The notes under the pieces: generated by a model
Database searches by the model: none
What the model was told of the DNA's origin: nothing
The model's input: only the letters and a program-made list of their open reading frames with translations
Assembly: GCF_016415625.1 (NCBI RefSeq)
Contig: NZ_WBXP01000001.1
Location: 62,001-126,000 of the forward strand
DNA: 64,000 nt
Origin: Shimwellia pseudoproteus
GTDB taxonomy: Bacteria; Pseudomonadota; Gammaproteobacteria; Enterobacterales; Enterobacteriaceae
Reading direction: 5' to 3'
Position numbers and translations under genes: made by a program
Shown: in pieces, positions 19,783 to 28,239 of the stretch
How the letters are laid out: the number at the start of each line of letters is the position of its first letter
How positions within the stretch are numbered: the stretch's first letter is position 1

Positions 19783-20148
19783 CTAGCGGTTATGGGTCAA
19801 AAACTCGCGATAGGCGCTGGCAACCTGTAAAAAATCCTCCACGCCACACAGGGAGAGGCTTTCCTCATCGTAATAATTCATGCCTTCTTCCATTTCATCA
19901 CCGCTGAACGCCAGCTGGTTGGCGCGGATCATCACCTCTTCGCCGTCCAGCCACAGGGTGTATTCGTGTCCCGCTTTCTGCCATTGACGTTCACTGCCCT
20001 TCACTGACGCCGCCGCCTGTTCAACTTCACTCAGCAGGTCGAGGTTGTCTTTCACCTCTTCGTTAAACCATTGCCCTACGGCTTCATGGCCCATCGACAT
20101 ACGCACTTTCACGTTGCCGGTAATATCGCGCAGAAATTCATAATCCAT
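19783..20148 (-). CDS. yacL: YacL family protein (UPF0231)
   Basis: 121 aa acidic cytoplasmic protein. [11 protein letters not shown] at the start and [22 protein letters not shown] near the end are conserved with E. coli YacL (120 aa). No catalytic motif is recognised and the function is unknown. It is transcribed toward speD. In K-12 acnB lies about 175 bases away; here the gap is 784 bases. Confidence 0.92.
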   Translation of the reverse strand: MDYEFLRDITGNVKVRMSMGHEAVGQWFNEEVKDNLDLLSEVEQAAASVKGSERQWQKAGHEYTLWLDGEEVMIRANQLAFSGDEMEEGMNYYDEESLSLCGVEDFLQVASAYREFLTHNR

Positions 20149-20361
20149 GGTGTCGTCCTCACTTCCGGGGCGGGGAGACGGACCCCACCTCCATCGTGTT
20201 TATTATCGCTGTTCCGGGGCAGAAAAGCTGTGTGCATAACGGGCAATAGCCATAATTTGCGCCAATAAAAAGGCGGTTCGGCTAAAAAGACAACAGAAGG
20301 GTTGCCGGGGCGTATAACCGGTTTCAGGCCCTTTCCCGTCACGCTCCTGAAGGGGGGTGAT

Positions 20362-20390
20362 GGCGAATCGCGATTCGCATTCGCCTTTTT
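20362..20390 (+). terminator. Isolated Rho-independent terminator in the yacL-acnB gap
   Basis: Stem GGCGAAT/ATTCGCC (20362-20368 with 20379-20385) enclosing a second small palindrome, then five T. It faces right but no gene on the plus strand ends here, so it may terminate an unannotated transcript or be a relic. Confidence 0.65.
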
Positions 20391-20706
20391 AGCATTCACC
20401 TTTATCACTGCAGCAGATTCAGGCACCGGTCTGTGTGCGTAAAGTGAAAGGGCTCCGCTCCCCGACGATGGGCACGCCCGATATTTTCCGCGACATCGTT
20501 TTCGCTGAAACTGCCCTGTTATGCCGCGGGGGTGTTCAGTCCGGCATTGAAATCGCCTGCGTGTAGCCGGTCGCCCGGGGCCGCCAGCAGGGATGCTGGC
20601 GGAGGCAAGCTTACAGGGAGGTTACCTCTTGCCGTCCCCGGACGAGCGACCGGGCGGAACGCAGGGTACCGCGCAGCGGCGATTTCATCGGCCGGTGGCG
20701 GGGATT

Positions 20707-20736
20707 CCAAAGGGGCGCGCCAAAACGCCCCTTTGG
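20707..20736. repeat. Long inverted repeat in the yacL-acnB gap
   Basis: Perfect 11-base arms CCAAAGGGGCG/CGCCCCTTTGG (20707-20717 with 20726-20736) with an eight-base loop and no T-run. A nearby nine-base dyad, CCGCCAGCA/TGCTGGCGG (20581-20589 with 20594-20602), adds to the impression of a folded RNA. Confidence 0.7.
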
Positions 20737-20885
20737 ACGTTCACGGGTACCGGAAGGCCCATGGGAATACCTCACTTAGCGTGAACGGGACCTGTCACCG
20801 GATGGGCATAGTGACGTTAACAGGCGGGCACGATTCTCCACCACCGTTAAAGAAAATACCGGTGATTCAGGACGGGTCACAGTGA

Positions 20886-20913
20886 CAAAAAAAGGGCCCC
20901 GCAGGGGCCCTTT
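20886..20913 (-). terminator. Rho-independent terminator of acnB
   Basis: Ten-base perfect stem AAAGGGCCCC/GGGGCCCTTT (20891-20900 with 20904-20913), three-base loop, with a seven-base T-run on the minus strand, 20 bases beyond the acnB stop. Confidence 0.9.
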
Positions 20914-20932
20914 GCAACAGCAGATACCGCGA

Positions 20933-23530
20933 TTACACCGCAGTCTGGAAAATCACGCTGTCGGCTTTCTCAGTATACTGCTCCAGTTTGTCGAAGTTGA
21001 GGTAGCGGTAGGTATCCGCCGCACTCGCGTCCACTTTACTGATAAAGGTCAGGTACTCTTCCGGGGTCGGCAATTTACCGATCAGCGAAGCAACCGCCGC
21101 CAGCTCCGCAGAGGCCAGGTATACGTTAGCCCCGGTACCTAAACGGTTCGGGAAGTTACGGGTCGACGTGGACACCACTGTAGCGCCATCCGCAACCCGC
21201 GCCTGGTTACCCATGCACAGTGAACAGCCCGGGATCTCAATCCGCGCACCGCTCTTACCAAACACGCTGTAGTAACCTTCCTCAGTGAGCTGGGCCGCAT
21301 CCATCTTGGTCGGCGGCGCCACCCACAGACGGGTCGGCAGCTGGCCTTTATGGCTATCCAGCAGTTTACCCGCCGCGCGGAAGTGGCCAATGTTGGTCAT
21401 GCAAGAACCGATGAAGACTTCATCAATCTTATCACCGGCAACGCTGGACAGCAGGCGCGCATCATCGGGATCGTTCGGCGCACACAGGATAGGCTCTTTG
21501 ATCTCATTAAGATCAATGTCGATCACCGCGGCATATTCTGCATCGGCATCGCCTTCCAGCAGTTGCGGATCCGCCAGCCATTTTTCCATGCCCTGAACAC
21601 GACGCTCCAGGGTGCGGCGATCGCCGTAGCCTTCCGCAATCATCCACTTCAGCAGCACGATGTTCGAGTTCAGGTACTCGATAATCGGCTCTTTATTCAG
21701 TTTGATGGTACAGCCCGCCGCCGAACGCTCAGCCGAGGCATCCGTCAGCTCAAATGCCTGCTCCACTTTCAGATCCGGCAGGCCTTCTATCTCCAGAATG
21801 CGGCCAGAGAAGATATTTTTCTTACCTTTCTTCTCAACGGTCAGCAGGCCCTGCTGAATAGCGTAGTAAGGGATAGCATGTACCAGATCACGCAGAGTGA
21901 TCCCCGGCTGCATGTTACCTTTAAAGCGCACCAGTACCGATTCCGGCATATCCAGCGGCATCACCCCAGTGGCTGCGGCAAACGCCACCAGGCCAGAGCC
22001 CGCCGGGAAGGAGATACCAATCGGGAAGCGAGTATGAGAGTCACCCCCGGTACCTACGGTATCCGGCAGCAGCATACGGTTCAGCCAGGAGTGGATAACC
22101 CCGTCCCCCGGGCGTAATGAGACGCCGCCGCGGTTCATAATAAAGTCCGGCAGGGTGTGGTGTGTGGTCACATCCACCGGCTTCGGATAGGCCGCGGTAT
22201 GGCAGAAGGACTGCATAACCAGATCCGCAGAGAAGCCCAGACACGCCAGATCTTTCAGCTCATCACGGGTCATCGGGCCGGTCGTATCCTGGGAACCAAC
22301 AGAAGTCATCTTCGGCTCGCAGTAAGCCCCCGGGCGGATACCTTTCACGCCACAGGCGCGGCCAACCATTTTCTGGGCCAGCGAGAAGCCACGGCTGCTT
22401 TCAGCCACATCTTTCGCCTGACGGAATACGTCACTGTGCGGCAGCTCCAGTGATTCACGTGCTTTGGTGGTCAACCCACGGCCGATAATCAGCGGAATAC
22501 GGCCACCGGCGCGTACTTCGTCCAGCAACACATCGGTTTTCAGTTCAAAGGTGGCCAGTACGGCATCCGTGTCGTGGTTACGCACTTCCCCTTTATACGG
22601 ATAGATATCGATGACATCCCCCATATTCAGAGCAGAAACGTCCACTTCAATCGGCAGTGCACCAGCATCTTCCATGGTGTTGAAGAAGATAGGCGCAATT
22701 TTACCGCCCAGCACCACACCACCGCCGCGCTTGTTTGGCACATGAGGAATATCATCCCCCATAAACCACAGTACGGAGTTAGTCGCAGATTTACGGGAAG
22801 AACCGGTACCGACAACGTCCCCCACATAAGCCAGCGGGAAGCCTTTCTGGTTCAGGGCCTCGATCTGTTTGATCGGCCCGATGGTGCCCGGTTGATCCGG
22901 GTCAATCCCGTCACGGGGGTTTTTCAGCATTGCCAACGCATGCAGCGGAATATCCGGGCGTGACCAGGCATCCGGTGCCGGAGAGAGATCATCGGTGTTG
23001 GTTTCACCGGTCACTTTGAACACGGTTACCGTTATCTTTTCTGCCAGTTGCGGACGGGACAGATACCACTCAGCATCAGCCCAGGATTTCAGTACCTGTT
23101 GGGCGTAGCGGTTACCGGCTTTTGCCTTTTCTTCTACGTCGTAGAAGTTGTCAAACATCAGCAGCGTGTGAGAGAGCGCTTTGGCGGCAATGGGCGCCAG
23201 TGTTTCGTTATCCAGCGCGTCAATCAGCGGGTGAATGTTGTAACCGCCTTGCATGGTGCCCAGCAGTTCGATGGCTTTTTCCGGGGTGATTAGCGGGGAG
23301 GATGCTTCGCCTTTGGCGACAGCAGCAAGGAAACCCGCTTTAACATAGGCTGCTTCATCCACACCAGGGGGTACGCGGTTGATCAGCAGATCTAACAGAA
23401 ATTCTTCTTCGCCGGCAGGCGGGCTTTTCAGCAGCTCAACGAGTGCGGCCATTTGGGTTGCATCTAAGGGCTTGGGTACAATCCCCTCGGCGGCACGCTC
23501 AGCTACGTGCTTACGGTATTCTTCTAGCAC
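20933..23530 (-). CDS. acnB: Aconitate hydratase B
   Basis: Main TCA-cycle aconitase, interconverting citrate and isocitrate (also 2-methylisocitrate). 865 aa from GTG 23530, the exact E. coli length. GTG is chosen because AGGAGAG lies seven bases upstream, between it and an in-frame ATG at 23551. Iron-sulfur cysteines are in GSCMTNIG and [10 protein letters not shown]. The HEAT-like N-terminal domain (1-160) is typical of AcnB and confers iron-regulated dimerisation and mRNA binding. Other markers: [25 protein letters not shown]. Confidence 0.97.
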   Translation of the reverse strand: MLEEYRKHVAERAAEGIVPKPLDATQMAALVELLKSPPAGEEEFLLDLLINRVPPGVDEAAYVKAGFLAAVAKGEASSPLITPEKAIELLGTMQGGYNIHPLIDALDNETLAPIAAKALSHTLLMFDNFYDVEEKAKAGNRYAQQVLKSWADAEWYLSRPQLAEKITVTVFKVTGETNTDDLSPAPDAWSRPDIPLHALAMLKNPRDGIDPDQPGTIGPIKQIEALNQKGFPLAYVGDVVGTGSSRKSATNSVLWFMGDDIPHVPNKRGGGVVLGGKIAPIFFNTMEDAGALPIEVDVSALNMGDVIDIYPYKGEVRNHDTDAVLATFELKTDVLLDEVRAGGRIPLIIGRGLTTKARESLELPHSDVFRQAKDVAESSRGFSLAQKMVGRACGVKGIRPGAYCEPKMTSVGSQDTTGPMTRDELKDLACLGFSADLVMQSFCHTAAYPKPVDVTTHHTLPDFIMNRGGVSLRPGDGVIHSWLNRMLLPDTVGTGGDSHTRFPIGISFPAGSGLVAFAAATGVMPLDMPESVLVRFKGNMQPGITLRDLVHAIPYYAIQQGLLTVEKKGKKNIFSGRILEIEGLPDLKVEQAFELTDASAERSAAGCTIKLNKEPIIEYLNSNIVLLKWMIAEGYGDRRTLERRVQGMEKWLADPQLLEGDADAEYAAVIDIDLNEIKEPILCAPNDPDDARLLSSVAGDKIDEVFIGSCMTNIGHFRAAGKLLDSHKGQLPTRLWVAPPTKMDAAQLTEEGYYSVFGKSGARIEIPGCSLCMGNQARVADGATVVSTSTRNFPNRLGTGANVYLASAELAAVASLIGKLPTPEEYLTFISKVDASAADTYRYLNFDKLEQYTEKADSVIFQTAV

Positions 23531-23867
23531 GACGTCTCTCCTCGCTCTCATTATTTAAACGGTGCCCGTCGATTCTCTTCACGCTCCTGTGAGACAGCAG
23601 TTTGTAGGGTTAATGCGCGAGCCCGCGACGGCCAGCATAGCAGGATTTTGGCGTTGTGTTAATTCGTTTACAAAAAAGAAACATTAAATTATAGCTGAAT
23701 CGTTAATGCCAACAAATAGTTAGCCGCATCTTAATCACGCACCGTGAGCAAATAACCCTAAAAGTCAAAAAATAAACAGCCTGCCCGGTATACTCGCGCC
23801 ATTATCGCCACTCGGCGTGTGGTTTTATTTTGCACAGGTGTCCCTGCGGATGCCAGGAGACATCAAC
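23531..23867. other. acnB-yacH divergent intergenic region
   Basis: 337 AT-rich bases containing divergent promoters. On the minus strand TTGTTG (23715-23710) and TATAAT (23693-23688) with a 16-base spacer make a plausible acnB promoter 158 bases upstream of its GTG. On the plus strand a TATACT near 23790 could serve yacH, but I see no good -35. No small gene is seen. Confidence 0.5.
23688..23715 (-). promoter_or_regulatory. Predicted sigma-70 promoter of acnB
   Basis: Minus-strand TTGTTG, 16-base spacer and perfect TATAAT. This implies a leader of about 150 bases before the GTG start. E. coli acnB has a single promoter with several global regulators; I did not identify their sites. Confidence 0.5.
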
Positions 23868-24587
23868 ATGACGACGTTCAGCAAACCCCAACTGATGCTT
23901 CTGCTCTGCAGCGCGGCTATGCTGGGTGCTTCCGGGACCTTGTACGTCCATAGTCGTACCCCGGCCAGCGTCGCCATTACCCCACCGCCTGAGGGGCTGG
24001 CGGCGGCACAGCCGGTGGCGCCCCCGGCAACCCCCACCCCTCTGGCTGCAGCATCCCCAGCCAGAAAACGGCCTGTCTCAGCCCCGGCGGCAGTGGTCAC
24101 CCCGGCGGTACCGGCAATCTATCACCCTCTCCTTCCGGCCAGCCCGGCCATGTCGGGCACCACAGAACCCTCCTTTAGCGACAGTCTGGTGAAAGGGCTG
24201 GGTTACGGCCTGGGGATCGCGACCTCCTGGGCAGTGGTCAGCGCGGTGGCGGACGATAATCACCACCATCATGACGACGACCACCACCACAGCGACCATC
24301 ATGATGACAGCCACCATCACAGTAACGATGATCACCACAGCGACCATCATGACGACAGCCACCATCACAGTAACGATGATCACCACAGCGAGCATCATGA
24401 TGACGGCCACCATCACAGTAACGCAGATCACCACAGCGCCCCCTATGGCGAGCCCCATAATCGCCGCCAGGACAGCCATGAAAACAGGTTTGCCGGCCAG
24501 CCAGCGCAATGGCGCCATCAGCCGCCCGTCGCAGTACGCCATTTCGCGCCGGACAGCCATCCGGCACGGCGGTTTCACCGTGGCTAA
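23868..24587 (+). CDS. yacH: Shortened YacH-like protein with His/Asp-rich repeats
   Basis: 239 aa, in the place held by yacH (617 aa) in E. coli. The N-terminus (MTTFSKPQLMLLLCSAAMLG, a signal or membrane anchor, then GTLYVHSRT) resembles that of YacH, as does residues 102-121 (FSDSLVKGLGYGLGIATSW) followed by a DDNHHHHDDDHHH tract. The large DUF3300 domain that should lie between them is replaced by a short Pro/Ala linker, and the long C-terminal Gln/Arg-rich part is gone. His/Asp repeats (128-190) could bind metal. ATG 23868 has AGGAGA seven bases upstream. Function unknown; it could be a decaying gene. Confidence 0.75.
   Translation: MTTFSKPQLMLLLCSAAMLGASGTLYVHSRTPASVAITPPPEGLAAAQPVAPPATPTPLAAASPARKRPVSAPAAVVTPAVPAIYHPLLPASPAMSGTTEPSFSDSLVKGLGYGLGIATSWAVVSAVADDNHHHHDDDHHHSDHHDDSHHHSNDDHHSDHHDDSHHHSNDDHHSEHHDDGHHHSNADHHSAPYGEPHNRRQDSHENRFAGQPAQWRHQPPVAVRHFAPDSHPARRFHRG
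24294..24437 (+). repeat. Three tandem 48-bp repeats inside yacH
   Basis: Units 24294-24341, 24342-24389 and 24390-24437 differ at only a few bases and each encode 16 residues of the type DHHDDSHHHSNDDHHS. A shorter degenerate His/Asp stretch precedes them. The in-frame period suggests expansion by slippage or unequal recombination, and copy number may vary among strains. Confidence 0.93.
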
Positions 24588-24602
24588 GCAAATTTCAGCG
24601 AT

Positions 24603-24632
24603 AAAAAAAGCGGCTTTTCAGCCGCTTGTTTA
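24603..24632. terminator. Terminator between yacH and lpd
   Basis: Stem AAGCGGC/GCCGCTT (24608-24614 with 24621-24627) with a seven-A run on the left, giving a T-run for lpd on the minus strand, and TGTTT on the right for yacH. Convergent genes share it. Confidence 0.85.
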
Positions 24633-24646
24633 TCACACCCGATAAC

Positions 24647-26071
24647 TTATTTTTTCTTTGCTTTCGGGTTTGGCAGGTCAGTAATGCTACCTTCATACAC
24701 TTCTGCGGCCAGGCCAACAGATTCGTGCAGTGTCGGGTGAGCATGGATGGTCAGCGCGATATCTTCCGCATCGCAGCCCATCTCGATAGCCAGGCCGATT
24801 TCGCCCAGCAGCTCGCCGCCGTTGGTGCCGACAATCGCACCACCGATAACACGATGGGATTCTTTGTCGAAAATCAGTTTGGTCATGCCGTCTGCACAGT
24901 CAGAGGCGATAGCACGGCCAGATGCTGCCCACGGGAAGGTGGCCGTTTCATAGCTGATGCCTTTTTCTTTGGCTTCTTTCTCTGTCAGACCAACCCAGGC
25001 AACTTCAGGTTCGGTATAAGCAATCGACGGGATCACTTTCGGATCGAAGTAGTGTTTTTTACCGGCAATCACTTCAGCGGCAACATGGCCTTCGTGAACG
25101 CCTTTATGGGCCAGCATCGGCTGGCCGACGATATCACCGATAGCGTAGATGTGCGGAACGTTGGTGCGCAGCTGTTTATCCACATGGATAAAGCCGCGAT
25201 CGTCCACTTCCACACCGGCCTGGCCGGCATCAATCAGCTTACCGTTCGGCACACGGCCAATGGCCACCAGCACCGCGTCGTAGCACTGCGGCTCTGCCGG
25301 TGCTTTTTTACCTTCCATCGACACGTAGATACCGTCTTCTTTAGCTTCAACGGCGGTAACTTTGGTTTCCAGCATCAGGTTAAACTTCTTACCGATACGC
25401 TTGGTGAACACTTTCACCACGTCTTTATCGGCTGCCGGGATAACCTGATCAAACATTTCCACCACGTCAATCTGAGAACCCAGCGCGTGGTATACGGTAC
25501 CCATTTCCAGACCGATGATACCGCCACCCATCACCAGCAGACGTTTCGGTACGGATTTCAGTTCCAGCGCATCGGTGGAGTCCCATACGCGCGGATCTTC
25601 ATGAGGAATAAACGGCAGCTGAATCGGACGGGAACCCGCGGCGATAATCGCATTGTCAAAGTTAATCACGGTCTTGCCGTCTGCGCCTTCGACTTCCAGA
25701 GTATTTGCACCGGTGAATTTACCCAGACCGTGAACCACATTCACTTTACGGCCTTTCGCCATCCCGGCCAGACCGCCAGTCAGCTGAGTAATCACTTTTT
25801 CTTTCCAGGTGCGGATCTTATCAATATCGGTTTTCGGCTCACCGAAGACGATACCGTGGTCGGCCAGTGCTTTGGCTTCTTCGATAACTTTCGCAACGTG
25901 CAGCAGTGCTTTAGACGGGATACAACCTACGTTCAGACACACCCCACCCAGGGTGTTGTAACGTTCAACAATGACGGTTTCCAGACCTAAGTCAGCGCAA
26001 CGGAAGGCCGCGGAATACCCCGCGGGGCCAGCCCCAAGTACCACGACCTGAGTTTTAATTTCAGTACTCAT
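24647..26071 (-). CDS. lpd: Dihydrolipoamide dehydrogenase (E3)
   Basis: FAD enzyme that reoxidises dihydrolipoamide in pyruvate dehydrogenase, 2-oxoglutarate dehydrogenase and the glycine cleavage system. 474 aa, the E. coli length, from the second of two tandem ATG codons (26071), which has better spacing to the GAGG. The redox disulfide is Cys45/Cys50 (CLNVGCIPSK), the FAD loop is GAGPAGYSAAF and the C-terminal catalytic HAHPTLHE is intact. Last gene of the pdh cluster, with its own upstream promoter region. Confidence 0.98.
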   Translation of the reverse strand: MSTEIKTQVVVLGAGPAGYSAAFRCADLGLETVIVERYNTLGGVCLNVGCIPSKALLHVAKVIEEAKALADHGIVFGEPKTDIDKIRTWKEKVITQLTGGLAGMAKGRKVNVVHGLGKFTGANTLEVEGADGKTVINFDNAIIAAGSRPIQLPFIPHEDPRVWDSTDALELKSVPKRLLVMGGGIIGLEMGTVYHALGSQIDVVEMFDQVIPAADKDVVKVFTKRIGKKFNLMLETKVTAVEAKEDGIYVSMEGKKAPAEPQCYDAVLVAIGRVPNGKLIDAGQAGVEVDDRGFIHVDKQLRTNVPHIYAIGDIVGQPMLAHKGVHEGHVAAEVIAGKKHYFDPKVIPSIAYTEPEVAWVGLTEKEAKEKGISYETATFPWAASGRAIASDCADGMTKLIFDKESHRVIGGAIVGTNGGELLGEIGLAIEMGCDAEDIALTIHAHPTLHESVGLAAEVYEGSITDLPNPKAKKK

Positions 26072-26210
26072 CATGACCTCTTAATTTATTTCCGGCGGGT
26101 CTGACGTTACCCTCATCGCCTTATAAACCCCAGTCACCAGAGCATGGCTGAGATCCTGACGGGATGGTGTTGTTAGCGCCCATATCCACCGGGACGTTCT
26201 ATCCGTCGGT

Positions 26211-26235
26211 ATTTTACAAAATTGTTAACAATTTT
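26211..26235 (-). promoter_or_regulatory. lpd promoter region with 18-bp palindrome (possible ArcA site)
   Basis: A perfect palindrome AAAATTGTTAACAATTTT (26218-26235) directly precedes a minus-strand TAAAAT (26216-26211) about 140 bases upstream of lpd. The core TGTTAACAAT resembles ArcA-type direct repeats, and E. coli lpd is ArcA-repressed from a separate promoter at this position. Assignment is by motif and location. Confidence 0.55.
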
Positions 26236-26304
26236 GAAACAACAAAACGGCAAACGATTTGTCCTTAATGGCGGGTAACCCTGAGACCAGAAGCGGGCTA
26301 CCAG

Positions 26305-26331
26305 AAAAAAGCCGGCCGTCAGGCCGGCTTT
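26305..26331 (-). terminator. Rho-independent terminator of aceF
   Basis: Nine-base stem AAGCCGGCC/GGCCGGCTT (26309-26317 with 26322-26330) with a T-run of six on the minus strand, right after the aceF stop at 26336. It separates the pdhR-aceE-aceF transcript from lpd. Confidence 0.88.
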
Positions 26332-26335
26332 CCGA

Positions 26336-28225
26336 TTACATCACCAGGCGGCGAATGTCACTCAGCGTGTTATTGATGATGGTGATAAAGCGCGCACCAT
26401 CGGCACCGTCGATAACCCGGTGGTCGAAGGAGAGCGAAATCGGCATCATCAGGCGCGGGGTAAATTCTTTACCGTTCCACACCGGTTCCATGCTGGATTT
26501 AGACACACCCAGGATAGCCACTTCTGGCGCATTAACAATCGGCGCAAAGTGCGTGGTCCCCAGGCCACCGATGCTGGAGATGGTAAAGCAGCCGCCCTGC
26601 ATTTCGCCAGCGGTCAGCTTACCGGCGCGTGCTTTTTTGGAGATCTCCATCAGCTCGCGAGACAGTTCAATGATGCCTTTCTTATTAACATCCTTGAACA
26701 CCGGAACCACCAGGCCATTCGGGGTATCAACCGCCACACCGATGTTGATGTATTTTTTCAGGGTCAGTTTCTGGCCGTCTTCGGACAGGGAGCTGTTAAA
26801 GCGCGGCATCTGCTCAAGGGCAGCGGCAACGGCTTTCATGATGAATACCACTGGGGTGATTTTCACGTCCAGTTTGCGCTTCTCAGCTTCCACGTTCTGC
26901 TGTTTACGGAACGCTTCCAGATCGGTGATATCGGTTTTATCGAAGTGCGTAACGTGTGGGATCATTACCCAGTTACGGCTCAGGTTAGCACCAGAAATTT
27001 TCTGGATGCGGCCCAGTTCCACTTCTTCAATTTCACCAAACTTGCTGAAGTCCACTTTCGGCCACGGCAGCAGACCAGGCAGCGAACCACCGGTAGCGCC
27101 AGCGGCAGGGGCAGATTCCGCGCGTTTAACCGCGTCTTTCACATAAGCCTGAACGTCTTCGCGCAGGATACGGCCTTTACGGCCTGTCCCTTTCACTTTC
27201 GCCAGGTTCACGCCGAACTCGCGCGCCAGGCGGCGGATCAGCGGGGTCGCGTGAATGTACGCGGCGTTTTCGGCAAAGTCAGACTTCGCGTCGGCTTTCG
27301 CCGCAGGCGCAGCAGCCGGTGCCGGTGCTGCCGCAGGTGCTGGAGCCGCTGCCGCCGGAGCCGGGGCCGCAGCAGGGGCCGCGCCTTCCACTTCGAACAC
27401 CATGATCAGGGAGCCGGTAGACACTTTGTCGCCGGTGCTAATTTTGATCTCTTTAACAGTACCCGCGAACGGCGCCGGGACTTCCATAGAGGCTTTGTCG
27501 CCTTCCACGGTGATCAGTGATTGTTCCGCCGCGACTTTATCGCCGACTTTCACCATCACTTCGGTCACTTCAACTTCGTCACCACCGATATCCGGTACGT
27601 TAACGTCTTTGGCGCCGGAAGCCGCAGGGGCAGCGGCAGCCGCCGGAGCAGCAGCCTGTGCAGGCGCGGCAGCAGGTGCGCCACCTGCGACGTCGAACAC
27701 CATGATCAGGGAGCCAGTAGACACTTTGTCGCCGGTGCTGATTTTGATCTCTTTAACCACACCCGCAAACGGGGACGGTACTTCCATAGAGGCTTTATCG
27801 CCTTCTACGGTGATAAGCGATTGCTCAGCGGCAACGGTATCGCCCACGTTAACCATGATTTCAGTGACTTCAACTTCATCACCACCGATATCCGGTACAT
27901 GAACCTCTTTCGCTGCGGTGCCAGCAGGTGCTGCGGCCGGCGCAGCGGCTTGCTTCTCTTCTGCCGGGGCAGGTGCAGCGGCTGCTGCACCCTCGGCGGA
28001 ATCGAAAATCATGATCAGTTTACCGGTCTCGGTTTTGTCACCCACCGCGACTTTGATCTCTTTGACAATCCCCGCCTGCGGCGACGGGACTTCCATGGAG
28101 GCCTTATCGCCTTCCACGGTGATCAGCGACTGTTCAGCTTCCACTTTGTCGCCAACCTTGACCAGGATCTCGGTGATTTCAACTTCATCAGCCCCGATGT
28201 CCGGTACTTTGATTTCGATAGCCAT
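26336..28225 (-). CDS. aceF: Pyruvate dehydrogenase E2, dihydrolipoyl acetyltransferase
   Basis: Core of the pyruvate dehydrogenase complex; moves acetyl groups to CoA. 629 aa (E. coli 630). Three lipoyl domains with lipoylated Lys41, Lys144 and Lys244, each in [10 protein letters not shown], are joined by Ala/Pro linkers. A peripheral-subunit-binding domain follows (about 325-360, [15 protein letters not shown]), then the catalytic domain with His602 and Asp606 in [14 protein letters not shown]. The lipoyl repeats give three closely similar DNA blocks of about 300 bases. 14 bases downstream of aceE; same operon. Confidence 0.98.
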   Translation of the reverse strand: MAIEIKVPDIGADEVEITEILVKVGDKVEAEQSLITVEGDKASMEVPSPQAGIVKEIKVAVGDKTETGKLIMIFDSAEGAAAAAPAPAEEKQAAAPAAAPAGTAAKEVHVPDIGGDEVEVTEIMVNVGDTVAAEQSLITVEGDKASMEVPSPFAGVVKEIKISTGDKVSTGSLIMVFDVAGGAPAAAPAQAAAPAAAAAPAASGAKDVNVPDIGGDEVEVTEVMVKVGDKVAAEQSLITVEGDKASMEVPAPFAGTVKEIKISTGDKVSTGSLIMVFEVEGAAPAAAPAPAAAAPAPAAAPAPAAAPAAKADAKSDFAENAAYIHATPLIRRLAREFGVNLAKVKGTGRKGRILREDVQAYVKDAVKRAESAPAAGATGGSLPGLLPWPKVDFSKFGEIEEVELGRIQKISGANLSRNWVMIPHVTHFDKTDITDLEAFRKQQNVEAEKRKLDVKITPVVFIMKAVAAALEQMPRFNSSLSEDGQKLTLKKYINIGVAVDTPNGLVVPVFKDVNKKGIIELSRELMEISKKARAGKLTAGEMQGGCFTISSIGGLGTTHFAPIVNAPEVAILGVSKSSMEPVWNGKEFTPRLMMPISLSFDHRVIDGADGARFITIINNTLSDIRRLVM

Positions 28226-28239
28226 TGTCTCTTTACCTC

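Larger units (their letters stand above)
20149..20932. other. Gene-free, hairpin-rich insertion between yacL and acnB
   Basis: 784 bases where K-12 has roughly 175. No reading frame resembles a known protein. It contains at least three strong dyads (20362-20385 with a T-run, 20581-20602, 20707-20736) and, after about 20520, a composition richer in GC than its flanks. Short frames such as 20532-20885 (+) have the low-complexity look of the non-coding leaders seen near satellite-phage immunity regions, but I cannot establish this. The acnB terminator occupies the right end. Confidence 0.55.

Noticed and set aside
20109-20426. 105-codon minus-strand frame beyond yacL
   Set aside because: It overlaps the yacL start region and the orphan terminator, and shows no domain. 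The frames at 20532-20885 and 20519-20710 were rejected as low-complexity GC-driven reading.
24294-24437. 48-bp direct repeats as a possible CRISPR
   Set aside because: The units are contiguous with no spacers, stay in frame and encode a peptide repeat. No cas genes are present.
24078-24591. Val/Met-rich minus-strand frames opposite the yacH repeats, looking like a membrane protein
   Set aside because: The hydrophobicity is the direct reverse complement of His/Asp codons (ATG and GTC runs). The plus-strand frame has the signal peptide, ribosome site and yacH synteny.
27400-28220. Three similar 300-bp DNA blocks as a recent duplication or mobile repeat
   Set aside because: They are the three lipoyl domains of AceF, a normal feature of the enterobacterial E2 subunit.
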